Positions 31,755 through 39,091 of a stretch of 39,106 bases of DNA are shown one piece after another. A program made the position numbers and the translations under genes. Within the stretch, counting starts at the first letter, position 1. The number at the start of each line of letters is the position of its first letter. This DNA is from Streptomyces sp. HD (GTDB lineage: Bacteria > Actinomycetota > Actinomycetes > Streptomycetales > Streptomycetaceae): contig NZ_JAQMYP010000074.1 of NCBI RefSeq assembly GCF_028369295.1, positions 1 to 39,106 of the forward strand, given 5' to 3'. Below the pieces are notes generated by a model. The model did not search any database. It saw only the letters and a program-made list of their open reading frames with translations, and had not been told where the DNA came from.

Positions 31755-33458
31755 ATGGCGAACGCACCGGTCCAGCGCATGTCCCAGTTGATGGCCAAGA
31801 CGCTGCGCGATGACCCGGCGGACGCCGAGGTCCTCAGCCACAAACTGCTCGTCCGGGCCGGCTACGTCCGCCGCACGGCGGCCGGCATCTGGTCCTGGCT
31901 GCCCCTCGGCAAGCGGGTCCTCGCCAACGTGGAGCGCATCGTCCGCGAGGAGATGGACGCCATCGGCGCCCAGGAGGTGCTGCTCCCCGCCCTGCTGCCG
32001 CGCGAGCCGTACGAGGCGACCGGCCGCTGGGACGAGTACGGCGCCGAGCTGTTCCGCCTCCAGGACCGCAAGGGCGGCGACTACCTGCTCGGCCCGACCC
32101 ACGAGGAGATCTTCACCCTGCTGGTGAAGGACCAGGCGTCCTCCTACAAGGACCTGCCGGTCATCCTCTACCAGATCCAGCACAAGTACCGCGACGAGGC
32201 CCGCCCCCGGGCCGGCATCCTGCGCGGCCGCGAGTTCCTGATGAAGGACTCCTACTCCTTCGACACGGAGGACGAGGGCCTCGCCCGGTCCTACGCCCTG
32301 CACCGCCAGGCCTACCAGCGCGTCTTCGAGCGCCTCGGCCTCGACTACCGCATCTGCGCCGCGACCGCCGGTGCGATGGGCGGCTCCAAGTCGGAGGAGT
32401 TCCTCGCCCCGGCCGGCGCCGGCGAGGACACCTTCGCGGACTGTCCGAACTGCGACTTCGCGGCCAACACCGAGGCGATCTCGTACGAGCTCAAGGCCGT
32501 GGATGCGGCGGACGTACCCGCCCTCGAAGAGATCCCGACCCCCGACACCCCGACCATCGAGACCCTCGCCGCCCACCTCGGCGTCCAGGCCTCCGACACC
32601 CTGAAGAACCTCCTCGTCAAGGTCGACGGCGAGATCGTCGCCGTCGGTGTCCCCGGCGACCGCGAGGTCGACATGGACAAGGTCGAGGCGCACTTCGCCC
32701 CGGCCGTCGTCGAGATGGTCACCGAGGCGGACTTCGCGGAGAACCGGGAGCTGGTGCGCGGCTACGTCGGCCCGCAGGGCCTGGGGGAGAAGGTCAAGTA
32801 CCTCGCCGACCCGCGCGTGGCCCCCGGCACCTCCTGGATCACCGGTGCCAACAAGGAGGGCATGCACGCGAAGTACGTCGTCGCGGGCCGTGACTTCGAG
32901 GTCGACGAGTACGTCGACGTCGTCGTCGTGCAGGAGGGCGACCCCTGCCCGAACTGCGGCACCGGCCTCAAGCTGGACCGTGCCATCGAGATCGGCCACA
33001 TCTTCCAGCTGGGCCGCAAGTACGCGGACGCGCTGAAGCTCGACGTTCTCGGCCAGAACGGCAAGCCGGTCCGCGTCACCATGGGCTCCTACGGCATCGG
33101 CGTCTCCCGCGCCGTCGCGGCCCTCGCCGAGCAGACCGCCGACGACAAGGGCCTGTGCTGGCCCGCCGAGGTCGCCCCGGCCGACGTGCACGTGGTCGCC
33201 GCCGGCAAGGCGCTGCAGACCGAACTCGCCCTCGACGTCTCCGAGAAGCTGTCGGCAGCCGGTCTGCGCGTCCTGTGCGACGACCGGGCGGGTGTCTCGC
33301 CGGGCGTGAAGTTCACCGACTCCGAGTTGATCGGCGTACCGCAGATCCTGGTGGCCGGGCGGCGCGCGGCCGAGGGCGTCGTCGAGCTCAAGGACCGCAG
33401 GACCGGCGAGCGCGAGGAGCTCACGGTGGACGAGGCGATCGCGCGCCTGACGGCGTAA
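31755..33458 (+). CDS. proS: Prolyl-tRNA synthetase
   Basis: A 567-residue class II aminoacyl-tRNA synthetase that charges tRNA-Pro. The three class II motifs are present: GLARS region preceded by GAQEVLLPALLPREPYEATGR (motif 1 area), the motif 2 segment KYRDEARPRAGILRGREFLM, and motif 3 GSYGIGVSRAVAALAEQ. Between motifs 2 and 3 is the large editing (INS) domain of the bacterial type (about 220-390), which hydrolyses Ala-tRNA-Pro. The C-terminal anticodon-binding domain (about 470-567) ends DEAIARLTA. ATG 31755 follows AGGAG by eleven bases. Single gene with its own terminator. Confidence 0.95.
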   Translation: MANAPVQRMSQLMAKTLRDDPADAEVLSHKLLVRAGYVRRTAAGIWSWLPLGKRVLANVERIVREEMDAIGAQEVLLPALLPREPYEATGRWDEYGAELFRLQDRKGGDYLLGPTHEEIFTLLVKDQASSYKDLPVILYQIQHKYRDEARPRAGILRGREFLMKDSYSFDTEDEGLARSYALHRQAYQRVFERLGLDYRICAATAGAMGGSKSEEFLAPAGAGEDTFADCPNCDFAANTEAISYELKAVDAADVPALEEIPTPDTPTIETLAAHLGVQASDTLKNLLVKVDGEIVAVGVPGDREVDMDKVEAHFAPAVVEMVTEADFAENRELVRGYVGPQGLGEKVKYLADPRVAPGTSWITGANKEGMHAKYVVAGRDFEVDEYVDVVVVQEGDPCPNCGTGLKLDRAIEIGHIFQLGRKYADALKLDVLGQNGKPVRVTMGSYGIGVSRAVAALAEQTADDKGLCWPAEVAPADVHVVAAGKALQTELALDVSEKLSAAGLRVLCDDRAGVSPGVKFTDSELIGVPQILVAGRRAAEGVVELKDRRTGEREELTVDEAIARLTA

Positions 33459-33514
33459 CGGAACCCTTCAGGAAGCTCTCCGTGGGGCCAAAGTGGCCTC
33501 ACAGGCTTTTCTCG

Positions 33515-33568
33515 GACCGCTCCCCGACCGTAGGACGTGACACAGCGTCCCTACGGAGGGGAGCGGTC
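33515..33568 (+). terminator. Terminator of proS
   Basis: A long imperfect hairpin: GACCGCTCCCC (33515-33525) pairs with 33558-33568, and CCGTAGG (33528-33534) with CCTACGG (33550-33556). It is followed by TT and lies 57 bases after the proS stop. Confidence 0.8.
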
Positions 33569-33659
33569 TTGCGTACGGTCTCGCGTACCAGACCGGCGTG
33601 ATGCAGCCGGACGCCGACATCCGGTCCTTGCTCTGAAACTGGCGGTGAGCGGAACCCCC

Positions 33660-33706
33660 TGAAGGGGCGCGGGGAACTGCGCGACAAGCCCCCACTCACC
33701 CGCAGA
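33660..33706. repeat. Dispersed intergenic repeat, short form
   Basis: TGAAGGGGCGCGGGGAACTG through AAGCCCCCACTCACCCGCAG is the short variant of the repeat at 30027-30097 (same sense) and 15228-15296 (opposite). It lacks the internal GCGG/CCGC hairpin. It lies between the convergent ends of proS and the kinase-like gene. Confidence 0.7.
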
Positions 33707-33720
33707 CAGAACACAACCCC

Positions 33721-34629
33721 TCAAAGCCACCCGGCAAATTCCAGCAACAACTCGGCATCCTTCGGCCGCCCAACCCGAAGCGCCCGCACCCCGGACTCCA
33801 CGGCCCGGAACAACGTCCACCCCCGCAACCGCTCCTGATCCACGTCCAGCGACTCCGCCAACCGCTTCACCCGCCGCCGCGTGGTCGCCGCCCCCGAAGG
33901 CGAGGCGATCAGGTCCTCCACCCGATCCCGCACGAGCCGAGCCAGATCGAACGCACACTCCCCGACCACCGGATCAGGCCCCACCGCCAGCCACGGCACC
34001 CGCTCACCCGCCAGCACCTTGCTCTGCCGAAACGTCCCGTGCAGCAACCGCTGCTCAGGTGGCGCAGCCAACAGCTCCGCGCGTGCAGCGAGCGCGGCAT
34101 CGACCAGCACCGCAACCTCGGCTTCCGCCGACGCAGTGACCCGCATCGCCTCCGCCTGCCGCCCCGTCCGCTCGGCCACCGTCTCGAAGACATGCGCGTC
34201 GTCGCCACCAGGCGGCTCCACCCACAGCCGCCGCAACGTCCCCGCCGCCTCCAGCAACGCCTTCGCCTCCGGCAACGACCGCACCGACAGATCCGGACGC
34301 AGCCGCTCCAGCAACAGCACACCCTCGGTCACCAACGGTTCGAGAAGCTGTACGGCGCCCAGGCCACCCCAGTGCGCGAGCGCGGCCCGCTCGCTCTCCG
34401 GACGGAACCGGGGCGGGGCCAGCTTGAGCACGGCGGGCGTACTGTCCGCGCGCCGCACCAACACCACCAGGCTGCTGCGCCCGCCGGGCACCTGCACCCG
34501 CTCAACGGTCAACTCGCGTAGCGCGACGGCCTGGTGGGCCGCCTCCGGCAGCTTCTCCAACCAGTCGTCACCGTCCGGTGCCGTCTCACCGAGCGCCCTG
34601 ACCAGACGCTGCGGCGGTTCGAAAGCCAT
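33721..34629 (-). CDS. Aminoglycoside-phosphotransferase-like pseudokinase
   Basis: A 302-residue protein with the overall layout of aminoglycoside/hydroxyurea phosphotransferases (APH(6) type). It keeps the ATP-lysine region (PAVLKLAPP, Lys70-like position) and the following ESERAALAHWGG with the helix-C glutamate. The catalytic loop, normally HGDLHxGNVL, reads HGTFRQSKVL: the catalytic base Asp is Thr199 and the metal-binding Asn is Lys204. The second metal ligand, normally in AIDPKP, is Gly217 in AVGPDP. All three catalytic positions are therefore lost while the fold is kept, so phosphotransfer is unlikely. The reading frame is intact, which argues for a retained non-catalytic role and not simple decay. 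Upstream is a 9-base tandem repeat. ATG 34629 has only a distant purine tract. Confidence 0.75.
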   Translation of the reverse strand: MAFEPPQRLVRALGETAPDGDDWLEKLPEAAHQAVALRELTVERVQVPGGRSSLVVLVRRADSTPAVLKLAPPRFRPESERAALAHWGGLGAVQLLEPLVTEGVLLLERLRPDLSVRSLPEAKALLEAAGTLRRLWVEPPGGDDAHVFETVAERTGRQAEAMRVTASAEAEVAVLVDAALAARAELLAAPPEQRLLHGTFRQSKVLAGERVPWLAVGPDPVVGECAFDLARLVRDRVEDLIASPSGAATTRRRVKRLAESLDVDQERLRGWTLFRAVESGVRALRVGRPKDAELLLEFAGWL

Positions 34630-34647
34630 GCGAGAGTCCGTTCCCTT

Positions 34648-34692
34648 CCCATACTGCCCATATTGCCCGTATTGCCCGTACGGCCCGTACGT
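34648..34692. repeat. Five 9-base tandem repeats
   Basis: CCCATACTG, CCCATATTG, CCCGTATTG, CCCGTACGG and CCCGTACGT lie between the ferritin-like gene and the pseudokinase gene, just upstream of the latter's start. Variation is gradual from one end to the other. They could alter spacing of a promoter or leader through slippage. Confidence 0.85.
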
Positions 34693-34707
34693 GCTCTGCG
34701 GTCGGTG

Positions 34708-35172
34708 TCACGCGCTGGGCGCCACCGATGCCGACGCGGTGCCCGCCCGCTCGGCGAGCCCAGGGAAGGCTACGCTCTCGCCCCGCCAGCGCACCGCCCG
34801 CACCGCCGCCTCCCGTACCGCCTCGGCGGCCCGGCCCCGCAGCTCACCCTCGGCTGCCCGCACCAGGTCGCAGTACACCCCGGCCACCCTGTCCTCCAGT
34901 TCGGCGGCGAGCAGGACGGCCGCGTCCGAGTCCGGCACCGGGAACGGCAGCGCGTACGCGGCGCTCGCGGCGACCGGCTCGGCGCCCAGATCGCGTACCT
35001 CGCGCGCCAGCGCGTCCCGCCGCGCCCGGTGCGCGTCGTACGCCGCGCGCGCTTCCGAACGCCGCTCCGCACGGATCCGGCCGCCGACGACGCCGTACCC
35101 GTACACCGAAGCGTGCTCGGCGGCGAGCGCCGCCTGGACAGCCGTCAGTCGCTGCTTCTTCGCCTCGCTCAC
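34708..35172 (-). CDS. Ferritin-like DUF4439 protein
   Basis: A 154-residue, almost entirely helical Ala/Arg/Glu-rich protein of the ferritin-like DUF4439 family. The first helix holds LTAVQAALAAEHASVYGYGV, with the Glu-His pair expected of a ferritin-like helix. The region RRSEARAAYDAHRARRDAL gives helix 2, and AAVLLAAELEDRVAGVYCDL helix 3. Whether it binds a metal is not established. The GTG start at 35172 overlaps the stop of the upstream Tat lipoprotein (GTGA), so the two are translationally coupled and probably act together. No signal peptide. Confidence 0.75.
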   Translation of the reverse strand: MSEAKKQRLTAVQAALAAEHASVYGYGVVGGRIRAERRSEARAAYDAHRARRDALAREVRDLGAEPVAASAAYALPFPVPDSDAAVLLAAELEDRVAGVYCDLVRAAEGELRGRAAEAVREAAVRAVRWRGESVAFPGLAERAGTASASVAPSA

Positions 35173-35765
35173 CTGGCCCCCTCCGTCAGCAGGTACGCGT
35201 GCGCCGCTCCGGCCGCCGCCACGGAGGCCAGCAGCCGCGCCAGTTCGCCCGGCAAGTCGAGCAGCGCCTTCGCCCGCCGGTCCGCGAGCGCCCGCTCGGC
35301 CGCGGCGAGTTCGGCCACGGCGTCCCGCTCGTTCGAGGGAACGGACCCCGCGGACGACGGGGAGGGCGATGGCGACGCCGTCGCGGCATCCGGCGCCTGG
35401 GACGACGTGGAAGAGCCGTCGGACGTGCCGGCGTTTCCGGGGGTGCCGGGGGTTCCCGAAGACCCTCCGCCGAATGCCTCCGCATGGCGTACGGCCTCCG
35501 CCCGCAACGGCCCCACCAGCGCCGCCAGCGCCGGATGGACGGCGAGCACCGCGTCGTACCGCTCGACCAGGCCCTCGCTGTCCCGGGCCGCACGCGCGCG
35601 TGCCCGCTCGGTGAGCGACAGGCTGCCTCTCGTGCCGCCGGCAGAGTCCCTGGAGTTCTCGGCCCCGGAGGAGCAGCCCACCAGCAGGCCGGCCCCGGCG
35701 GCCGAGGCGAGCAGGGTTCTTCTGCGCGGCCCCGAGGGGGAGCGCGGCGGCGGGGGGTACGGCAC
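35169..35765 (-). CDS. Tat-type lipoprotein of unknown function
   Basis: A 198-residue putative lipoprotein. A short Pro-rich start is followed by a twin-arginine signal (PRRRTLLASAAGAG) and lipobox LLVGC with Cys31, so the mature protein should be anchored outside the membrane. A helical segment (SLTERARARAARDSEGLVERYDAV) leads to a Gly/Ser/Thr/Pro-rich low-complexity stretch (about 90-135), then two further helices (DAVAELAAAERALADRRAKALL, split by the spacer from the first part). The helices resemble those of ferritin-like proteins and the gene is coupled (GTGA) to a DUF4439 gene. GTG 35765 is preceded by GAGG nine bases away; frames further upstream lack a ribosome site. Function unknown. 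Confidence 0.7.
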   Translation of the reverse strand: MPYPPPPRSPSGPRRRTLLASAAGAGLLVGCSSGAENSRDSAGGTRGSLSLTERARARAARDSEGLVERYDAVLAVHPALAALVGPLRAEAVRHAEAFGGGSSGTPGTPGNAGTSDGSSTSSQAPDAATASPSPSPSSAGSVPSNERDAVAELAAAERALADRRAKALLDLPGELARLLASVAAAGAAHAYLLTEGAR

Positions 35766-35997
35766 GGCAGACGTCCTCGGGGAACTCGTACGAAAGCAGT
35801 TACGGAAGCAGCCGCGGAACAGCTGCGGAACTCGGCGGGCCGCAGGCCCGTGATCACGGTACCCGCGCAACCGGACGACACCACTCATCGGCGCCGTTCG
35901 CATGCAGGTGGACGGCAACACACTCTGCGACCGGATACCCTTTGACCAGACACGCGACCCATCCCACAACAGCACACGCGGCCGAGGAGTCACCCGG

Positions 35998-36504
35998 ATG
36001 AGCACCACCCAGAGCGAGAGGCTGCGAGAACTACTGGAACCGCTCGTCAGCTCAGAGGGCCTCGATCTCGAAGAGATCGCAGTGGACTCCGTCGGACGCA
36101 AGCGCGTGCTGCGTGTCGTCGTCGACTCCGACACCGGGGCGGACCTGGACCAGATCGCCGATGTGAGCCGTGCGCTCTCGGCGAAGCTCGACGAGACGGA
36201 CGCGATGGGCGAGGGCGAGTACACCCTTGAGGTCGGCACCCCGGGCGCCGAGCGCCCCCTCAAGGAGCACCGGCACTATGTGCGCGCCGTCGACCGGCTG
36301 GTGAAGTTCCAGCTGGCCGAGGGCGGCGAACTGGTGGCCCGCATCCTGAAGGTCGACGACGACGGCCTCGACCTCGAAGTGCCCGGAGTGAAGGGCCGCA
36401 AGGCCACCTCCCGCAGACTCGGGTTCACGGACATCGACAAGGCGCGCGTGCAGGTCGAGTTCAACCGCAAGGACAGCAAGAACGAGAAGGAAGAGGAGGC
36501 GTAG
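35998..36504 (+). CDS. rimP: Ribosome maturation factor RimP
   Basis: A 168-residue cytoplasmic factor needed for 30S subunit maturation. The N-terminal domain (LRELLEPLVSSEGLDLEEIAV, then RVLRVVVDSDTGADLDQIADVSRALS) and the ribosome-binding motif LEVGTPGAERPLKEHRHY are typical. The C-terminal SH3-like domain follows (about 95-155), and the protein ends in a charged tail (KNEKEEEA). ATG 35998 has GAGGAG eight bases before it. The nusA start lies two bases past the stop. It is the first gene of the conserved rimP-nusA-ylxR-infB operon. The 232-base region upstream holds the divergent promoters for rimP and the lipoprotein. Confidence 0.94.
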   Translation: MSTTQSERLRELLEPLVSSEGLDLEEIAVDSVGRKRVLRVVVDSDTGADLDQIADVSRALSAKLDETDAMGEGEYTLEVGTPGAERPLKEHRHYVRAVDRLVKFQLAEGGELVARILKVDDDGLDLEVPGVKGRKATSRRLGFTDIDKARVQVEFNRKDSKNEKEEEA

Positions 36505-36506
36505 CC

Positions 36507-37493
36507 GTGGACATCGACATGAGTGCCCTGCGGGGCTTGGTACGGGAGAAGGAGATCTCCTTCGACCTGTTGGTCGAGGCGATCGAGTCGGCCCTCCTCA
36601 TCGCCTACCACCGCACCGAGGGAAGCCACCGCCACGCGCGCGTGAAGCTCGACCGGGACTCCGGGCACGTGGTCGTGTGGGCGAAGGAAGACCCCGAGGA
36701 CCTCGAAGAGGGCCAGGAACCCCGGGAGTTCGACGACACCCCGTCCGACTTCGGCCGTATCGCCGCCACCACCGCCAAGCAGGTCATCCTGCAGCGGCTG
36801 CGCGACGCCGAGGACGACGCGACGCTCGGCGAGTACGCCGGCCGCGAGGGCGACATCGTCACCGGCGTGGTCCAGCAGGGCCGCGACCCGAAGAACGTCC
36901 TCGTGGACATCGGCAAGCTGGAGGCCATCCTGCCGGTGCAGGAGCAGGTCCCGGGCGAGACGTATCCGCACGGCATGCGGCTCCGCTCGTACGTCGTCCG
37001 AGTGGCGAAGGGCGTCCGCGGCCCGTCCGTCACCCTGTCGCGCACGCACCCCAATCTGGTGAAGAAGCTCTTCGCACTGGAGGTGCCGGAGATCGCCGAC
37101 GGGTCCGTCGAGATCGCCGCCATCGCCCGCGAGGCCGGCCACCGCACCAAGATCGCCGTACGGTCCACCCGTTCCGGTCTGAACGCCAAGGGCGCCTGCA
37201 TCGGCCCCATGGGCGGCCGGGTGCGCAATGTCATGGGCGAGCTGAACGGCGAGAAGATCGACATCGTCGACTGGTCGGACGACCCGGCCGAGATGGTGGC
37301 GAACGCGCTGTCCCCGGCGCGGGTCTCCAAGGTGGAGGTCGTGGACATGGCGGCCCGTTCCGCGCGGGTGACCGTGCCCGACTACCAGCTGTCACTGGCG
37401 ATCGGCAAGGAAGGGCAGAATGCCCGGCTTGCGGCCCGGCTGACCGGCTGGCGGATCGACATCCGCCCGGACATCGAGCAGGCCGGGGAATAG
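36507..37493 (+). CDS. nusA: Transcription termination/antitermination factor NusA
   Basis: A 328-residue RNA-polymerase-binding factor that affects pausing, termination and antitermination. Domains are the N-terminal RNA-polymerase-binding domain (1-110), an S1 domain (EGDIVTGVVQQGRDPKNVLVD, about 115-180), KH1 with RSTRSGLNAKGACIGPMGGR (about 215-235), and KH2 with DYQLSLAIGKEGQNARLAAR (about 290-310). It lacks the C-terminal acidic repeats of E. coli NusA, as is normal for actinobacteria. GTG 36507 follows GAGGAGG two bases beyond the rimP stop, so the genes are coupled. Confidence 0.95.
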   Translation: MDIDMSALRGLVREKEISFDLLVEAIESALLIAYHRTEGSHRHARVKLDRDSGHVVVWAKEDPEDLEEGQEPREFDDTPSDFGRIAATTAKQVILQRLRDAEDDATLGEYAGREGDIVTGVVQQGRDPKNVLVDIGKLEAILPVQEQVPGETYPHGMRLRSYVVRVAKGVRGPSVTLSRTHPNLVKKLFALEVPEIADGSVEIAAIAREAGHRTKIAVRSTRSGLNAKGACIGPMGGRVRNVMGELNGEKIDIVDWSDDPAEMVANALSPARVSKVEVVDMAARSARVTVPDYQLSLAIGKEGQNARLAARLTGWRIDIRPDIEQAGE

Positions 37494-37595
37494 ATCCAAG
37501 CCGCAGGCCGCTTAGATCACGTCAGGTTATCGCCCGGCAACTGTTCGAATCCTGCCCCAAAGGGGTGAGGTCGGTACGGGGAGGTAGACTTAAGA

Positions 37596-37892
37596 GTGTC
37601 TGGCCGGACACGCGCCCGCGCATGCCCTGAACGCACCTGTCTGGGGTGTCGGGAGCGAGCGGCCAAGACTGATCTGCTGCGGATCGTGGCGATCAAGGAC
37701 GAGTGCGTCCCTGATCCAAGCGGTACGCTGCCCGGCCGGGGTGCGTATGTACACCCCGCCCTGGTCTGTCTCGACCAGGCGGTACGCCGCCGGGCGTTCA
37801 CGCGGGCGTTGCGCGCCCCGGGAGCGCTCGACACAAAGGCGTTGCGCCGGCACGTCGAGCAGAGAACAGTTGCTGATCAGGCAACACCGTAA
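37596..37892 (+). CDS. ylxR: YlxR-family RNA-binding protein
   Basis: A 98-residue small protein of the YlxR (DUF448) family, located as usual between nusA and infB. The signature PERTCLGCRERAAKTDLLRIV (residues 11-31) includes the family's Cys-x-x-Cys, and GRGAYVHPALVCLDQAVRRR completes the fold. It is thought to bind RNA or act as a nucleoid/transcription regulator. The GTG at 37596 has GGGGAGG about ten bases upstream. The 102-base gap from nusA is longer than others in the operon. Confidence 0.9.
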   Translation: MSGRTRARACPERTCLGCRERAAKTDLLRIVAIKDECVPDPSGTLPGRGAYVHPALVCLDQAVRRRAFTRALRAPGALDTKALRRHVEQRTVADQATP

Positions 37893-37955
37893 GAAGCGTT
37901 GCGCGGAACCCCCGCGCGGCCCTGGTACCCCGCGAGTTGGAAGTAGGTCGAGATT

Positions 37956-38025
37956 GCGATGAGCACTCGATGAGCACGCGATGAGTACGCCCATGAAGTA
38001 GCGACGGTCCGGACGCAACCGGACC
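37956..38025 (+). promoter_or_regulatory. infB leader with three nested mini-ORFs and a hairpin
   Basis: Three 11-base direct repeats (GCGATGAGCAC, TCGATGAGCAC, GCGATGAGTAC; 37956-37988) create a chain of mini-ORFs: ATG-AGC-ACT-CGA-TGA (37959-37973, peptide MSTR), ATG-AGC-ACG-CGA-TGA (37970-37984, MSTR) and 37981-38001 (MSTPMK). Each start overlaps the previous stop by ATGA. A perfect 7-base-pair hairpin, GGTCCGG (38006-38012) with CCGGACC (38019-38025), follows directly and ends four bases before the infB ribosome site AAGGAG. The layout suggests translational control, but no function is established. Confidence 0.5.
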
Positions 38026-38038
38026 TAAAAGGAGCGAA

Positions 38039-39091
38039 GTGGCTAAGGTCCGGGTATACGAACTCGCCAAGGAGTTCGGGGTTGAGAGCAAGGTCGTCAT
38101 GGCCAAGCTCCAAGAACTCGGTGAATTCGTCCGTTCGGCGTCTTCGACCATCGAAGCGCCCGTCGTCCGTAAGCTGACGGACGCCCTCCAGCAGGGCAGC
38201 GGAGGCGGCAAGCCCGCCCCCGCCCGCAAGGCTGCCCCGGCACGTCCGGCAGCCCCCTCCCCGGCGCAGGCAGCCCGTCCGGCCGCCCCGCGCCCGCCGG
38301 CCCCCAAGCCGGCCGCCGCAGAGAAGCCCGCGGCTCCCGCCGCACCGGCCGCTCCCGGCCCCCGTCCGACCCCGGGTCCGAAGCCCGCGCCGCGGCCCGC
38401 CCCGGCGTCCCCGGCTCCGACGACGCCCGAGTTCACGGCACCCCCGGCGGCTCCCGCCGCCCCGGCCGCGTCTCAGGGTCAGGGCTCCGGCCCGCGTCCG
38501 GGCGCCCCGCGCCCCGGTGGCCAGGCGCCGCGTCCGGGTGCTCCCCGTCCGGGTGGCCCCGGTCAGGGTGGTCAGGGCCGTGGTGACCGCGGCGACCGTC
38601 CCGGCGCTCAGCGTCCGGGTGGCGGGGCCCCGCGTCCCGGTGCCCGTCCGGCCGGTCCCCGTCCGGGCAACAACCCCTTCACCTCCGGTGGCTCCACCGG
38701 CATGGCGCGCCCGCAGGCGCCCCGTCCGGGCGGTGCCCCGCGTCCCGGTGGCCCGGGTGGCCCCGGTGAGCGTCCCGGCGGCGCCCCGCGTCCGCAGGGC
38801 CAGGGCGGTCCCCGTCCCCAGGGCGCGTCGGGCGGTCCCCGTCCGCAGGCTCCGGGCGGTGCCCGTCCCACCCCGGGCGGCATGCCCCGCCCGCAGGGCG
38901 GCGGTCCCCGTCCCGGCGGCGGCCCCCGTCCGAACCCCGGCATGATGCCGCAGCGTCCCGCTGCCGGTCCCCGCCCCGGTGGCGGCGGTCCCGGCGGTCG
39001 TGGTCCCGGCGGCGGCGGTCGCGGCCCCGGTGGCGGCGGTCGTCCGGGTGGCGGCGGGGGGGGGGGGGGGCGGGGGCCCGCCCCAAATTAA
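38039..39091 (+). CDS. infB: Translation initiation factor IF-2, N-terminal part (3' truncated)
   Basis: This is the beginning of the GTPase that brings initiator tRNA to the ribosome. The IF2N domain (residues 1-52: VRVYELAKEFGVESKVVMAK, then LGEFVRSASSTIEAPVVRKL) is followed by a very long Pro/Ala- then Gly/Pro/Arg-rich linker typical of actinobacterial IF-2 (repeats such as RPGGPGQGGQGRGDRG). The GTPase, effector and tRNA-binding domains lie beyond the break. GTG 38039 has AAGGAG at suitable spacing. The stop at 39089-39091 is in contig-end junk (a G run, then an A run), so the true gene continues. It is the fourth gene of the rimP operon. Confidence 0.93.
   Translation: MAKVRVYELAKEFGVESKVVMAKLQELGEFVRSASSTIEAPVVRKLTDALQQGSGGGKPAPARKAAPARPAAPSPAQAARPAAPRPPAPKPAAAEKPAAPAAPAAPGPRPTPGPKPAPRPAPASPAPTTPEFTAPPAAPAAPAASQGQGSGPRPGAPRPGGQAPRPGAPRPGGPGQGGQGRGDRGDRPGAQRPGGGAPRPGARPAGPRPGNNPFTSGGSTGMARPQAPRPGGAPRPGGPGGPGERPGGAPRPQGQGGPRPQGASGGPRPQAPGGARPTPGGMPRPQGGGPRPGGGPRPNPGMMPQRPAAGPRPGGGGPGGRGPGGGGRGPGGGGRPGGGGGGGGRGPAPN

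Noticed and set aside
30240..33191. Very long minus-strand frame opposite the acetyltransferases and proS
   Set aside because: Antisense shadow with no family similarity; the plus strand carries three intact genes.
34648..34692. Tandem repeats considered as a CRISPR array
   Set aside because: Units are 9 bases with no spacers, and no cas gene is present.
37543..37552. GTTCGAATCC in the nusA-ylxR gap, resembling a tRNA T-loop
   Set aside because: The flanking bases do not form a T-stem (AACTG against CCTGC) and no acceptor, D or anticodon arms can be drawn around it.
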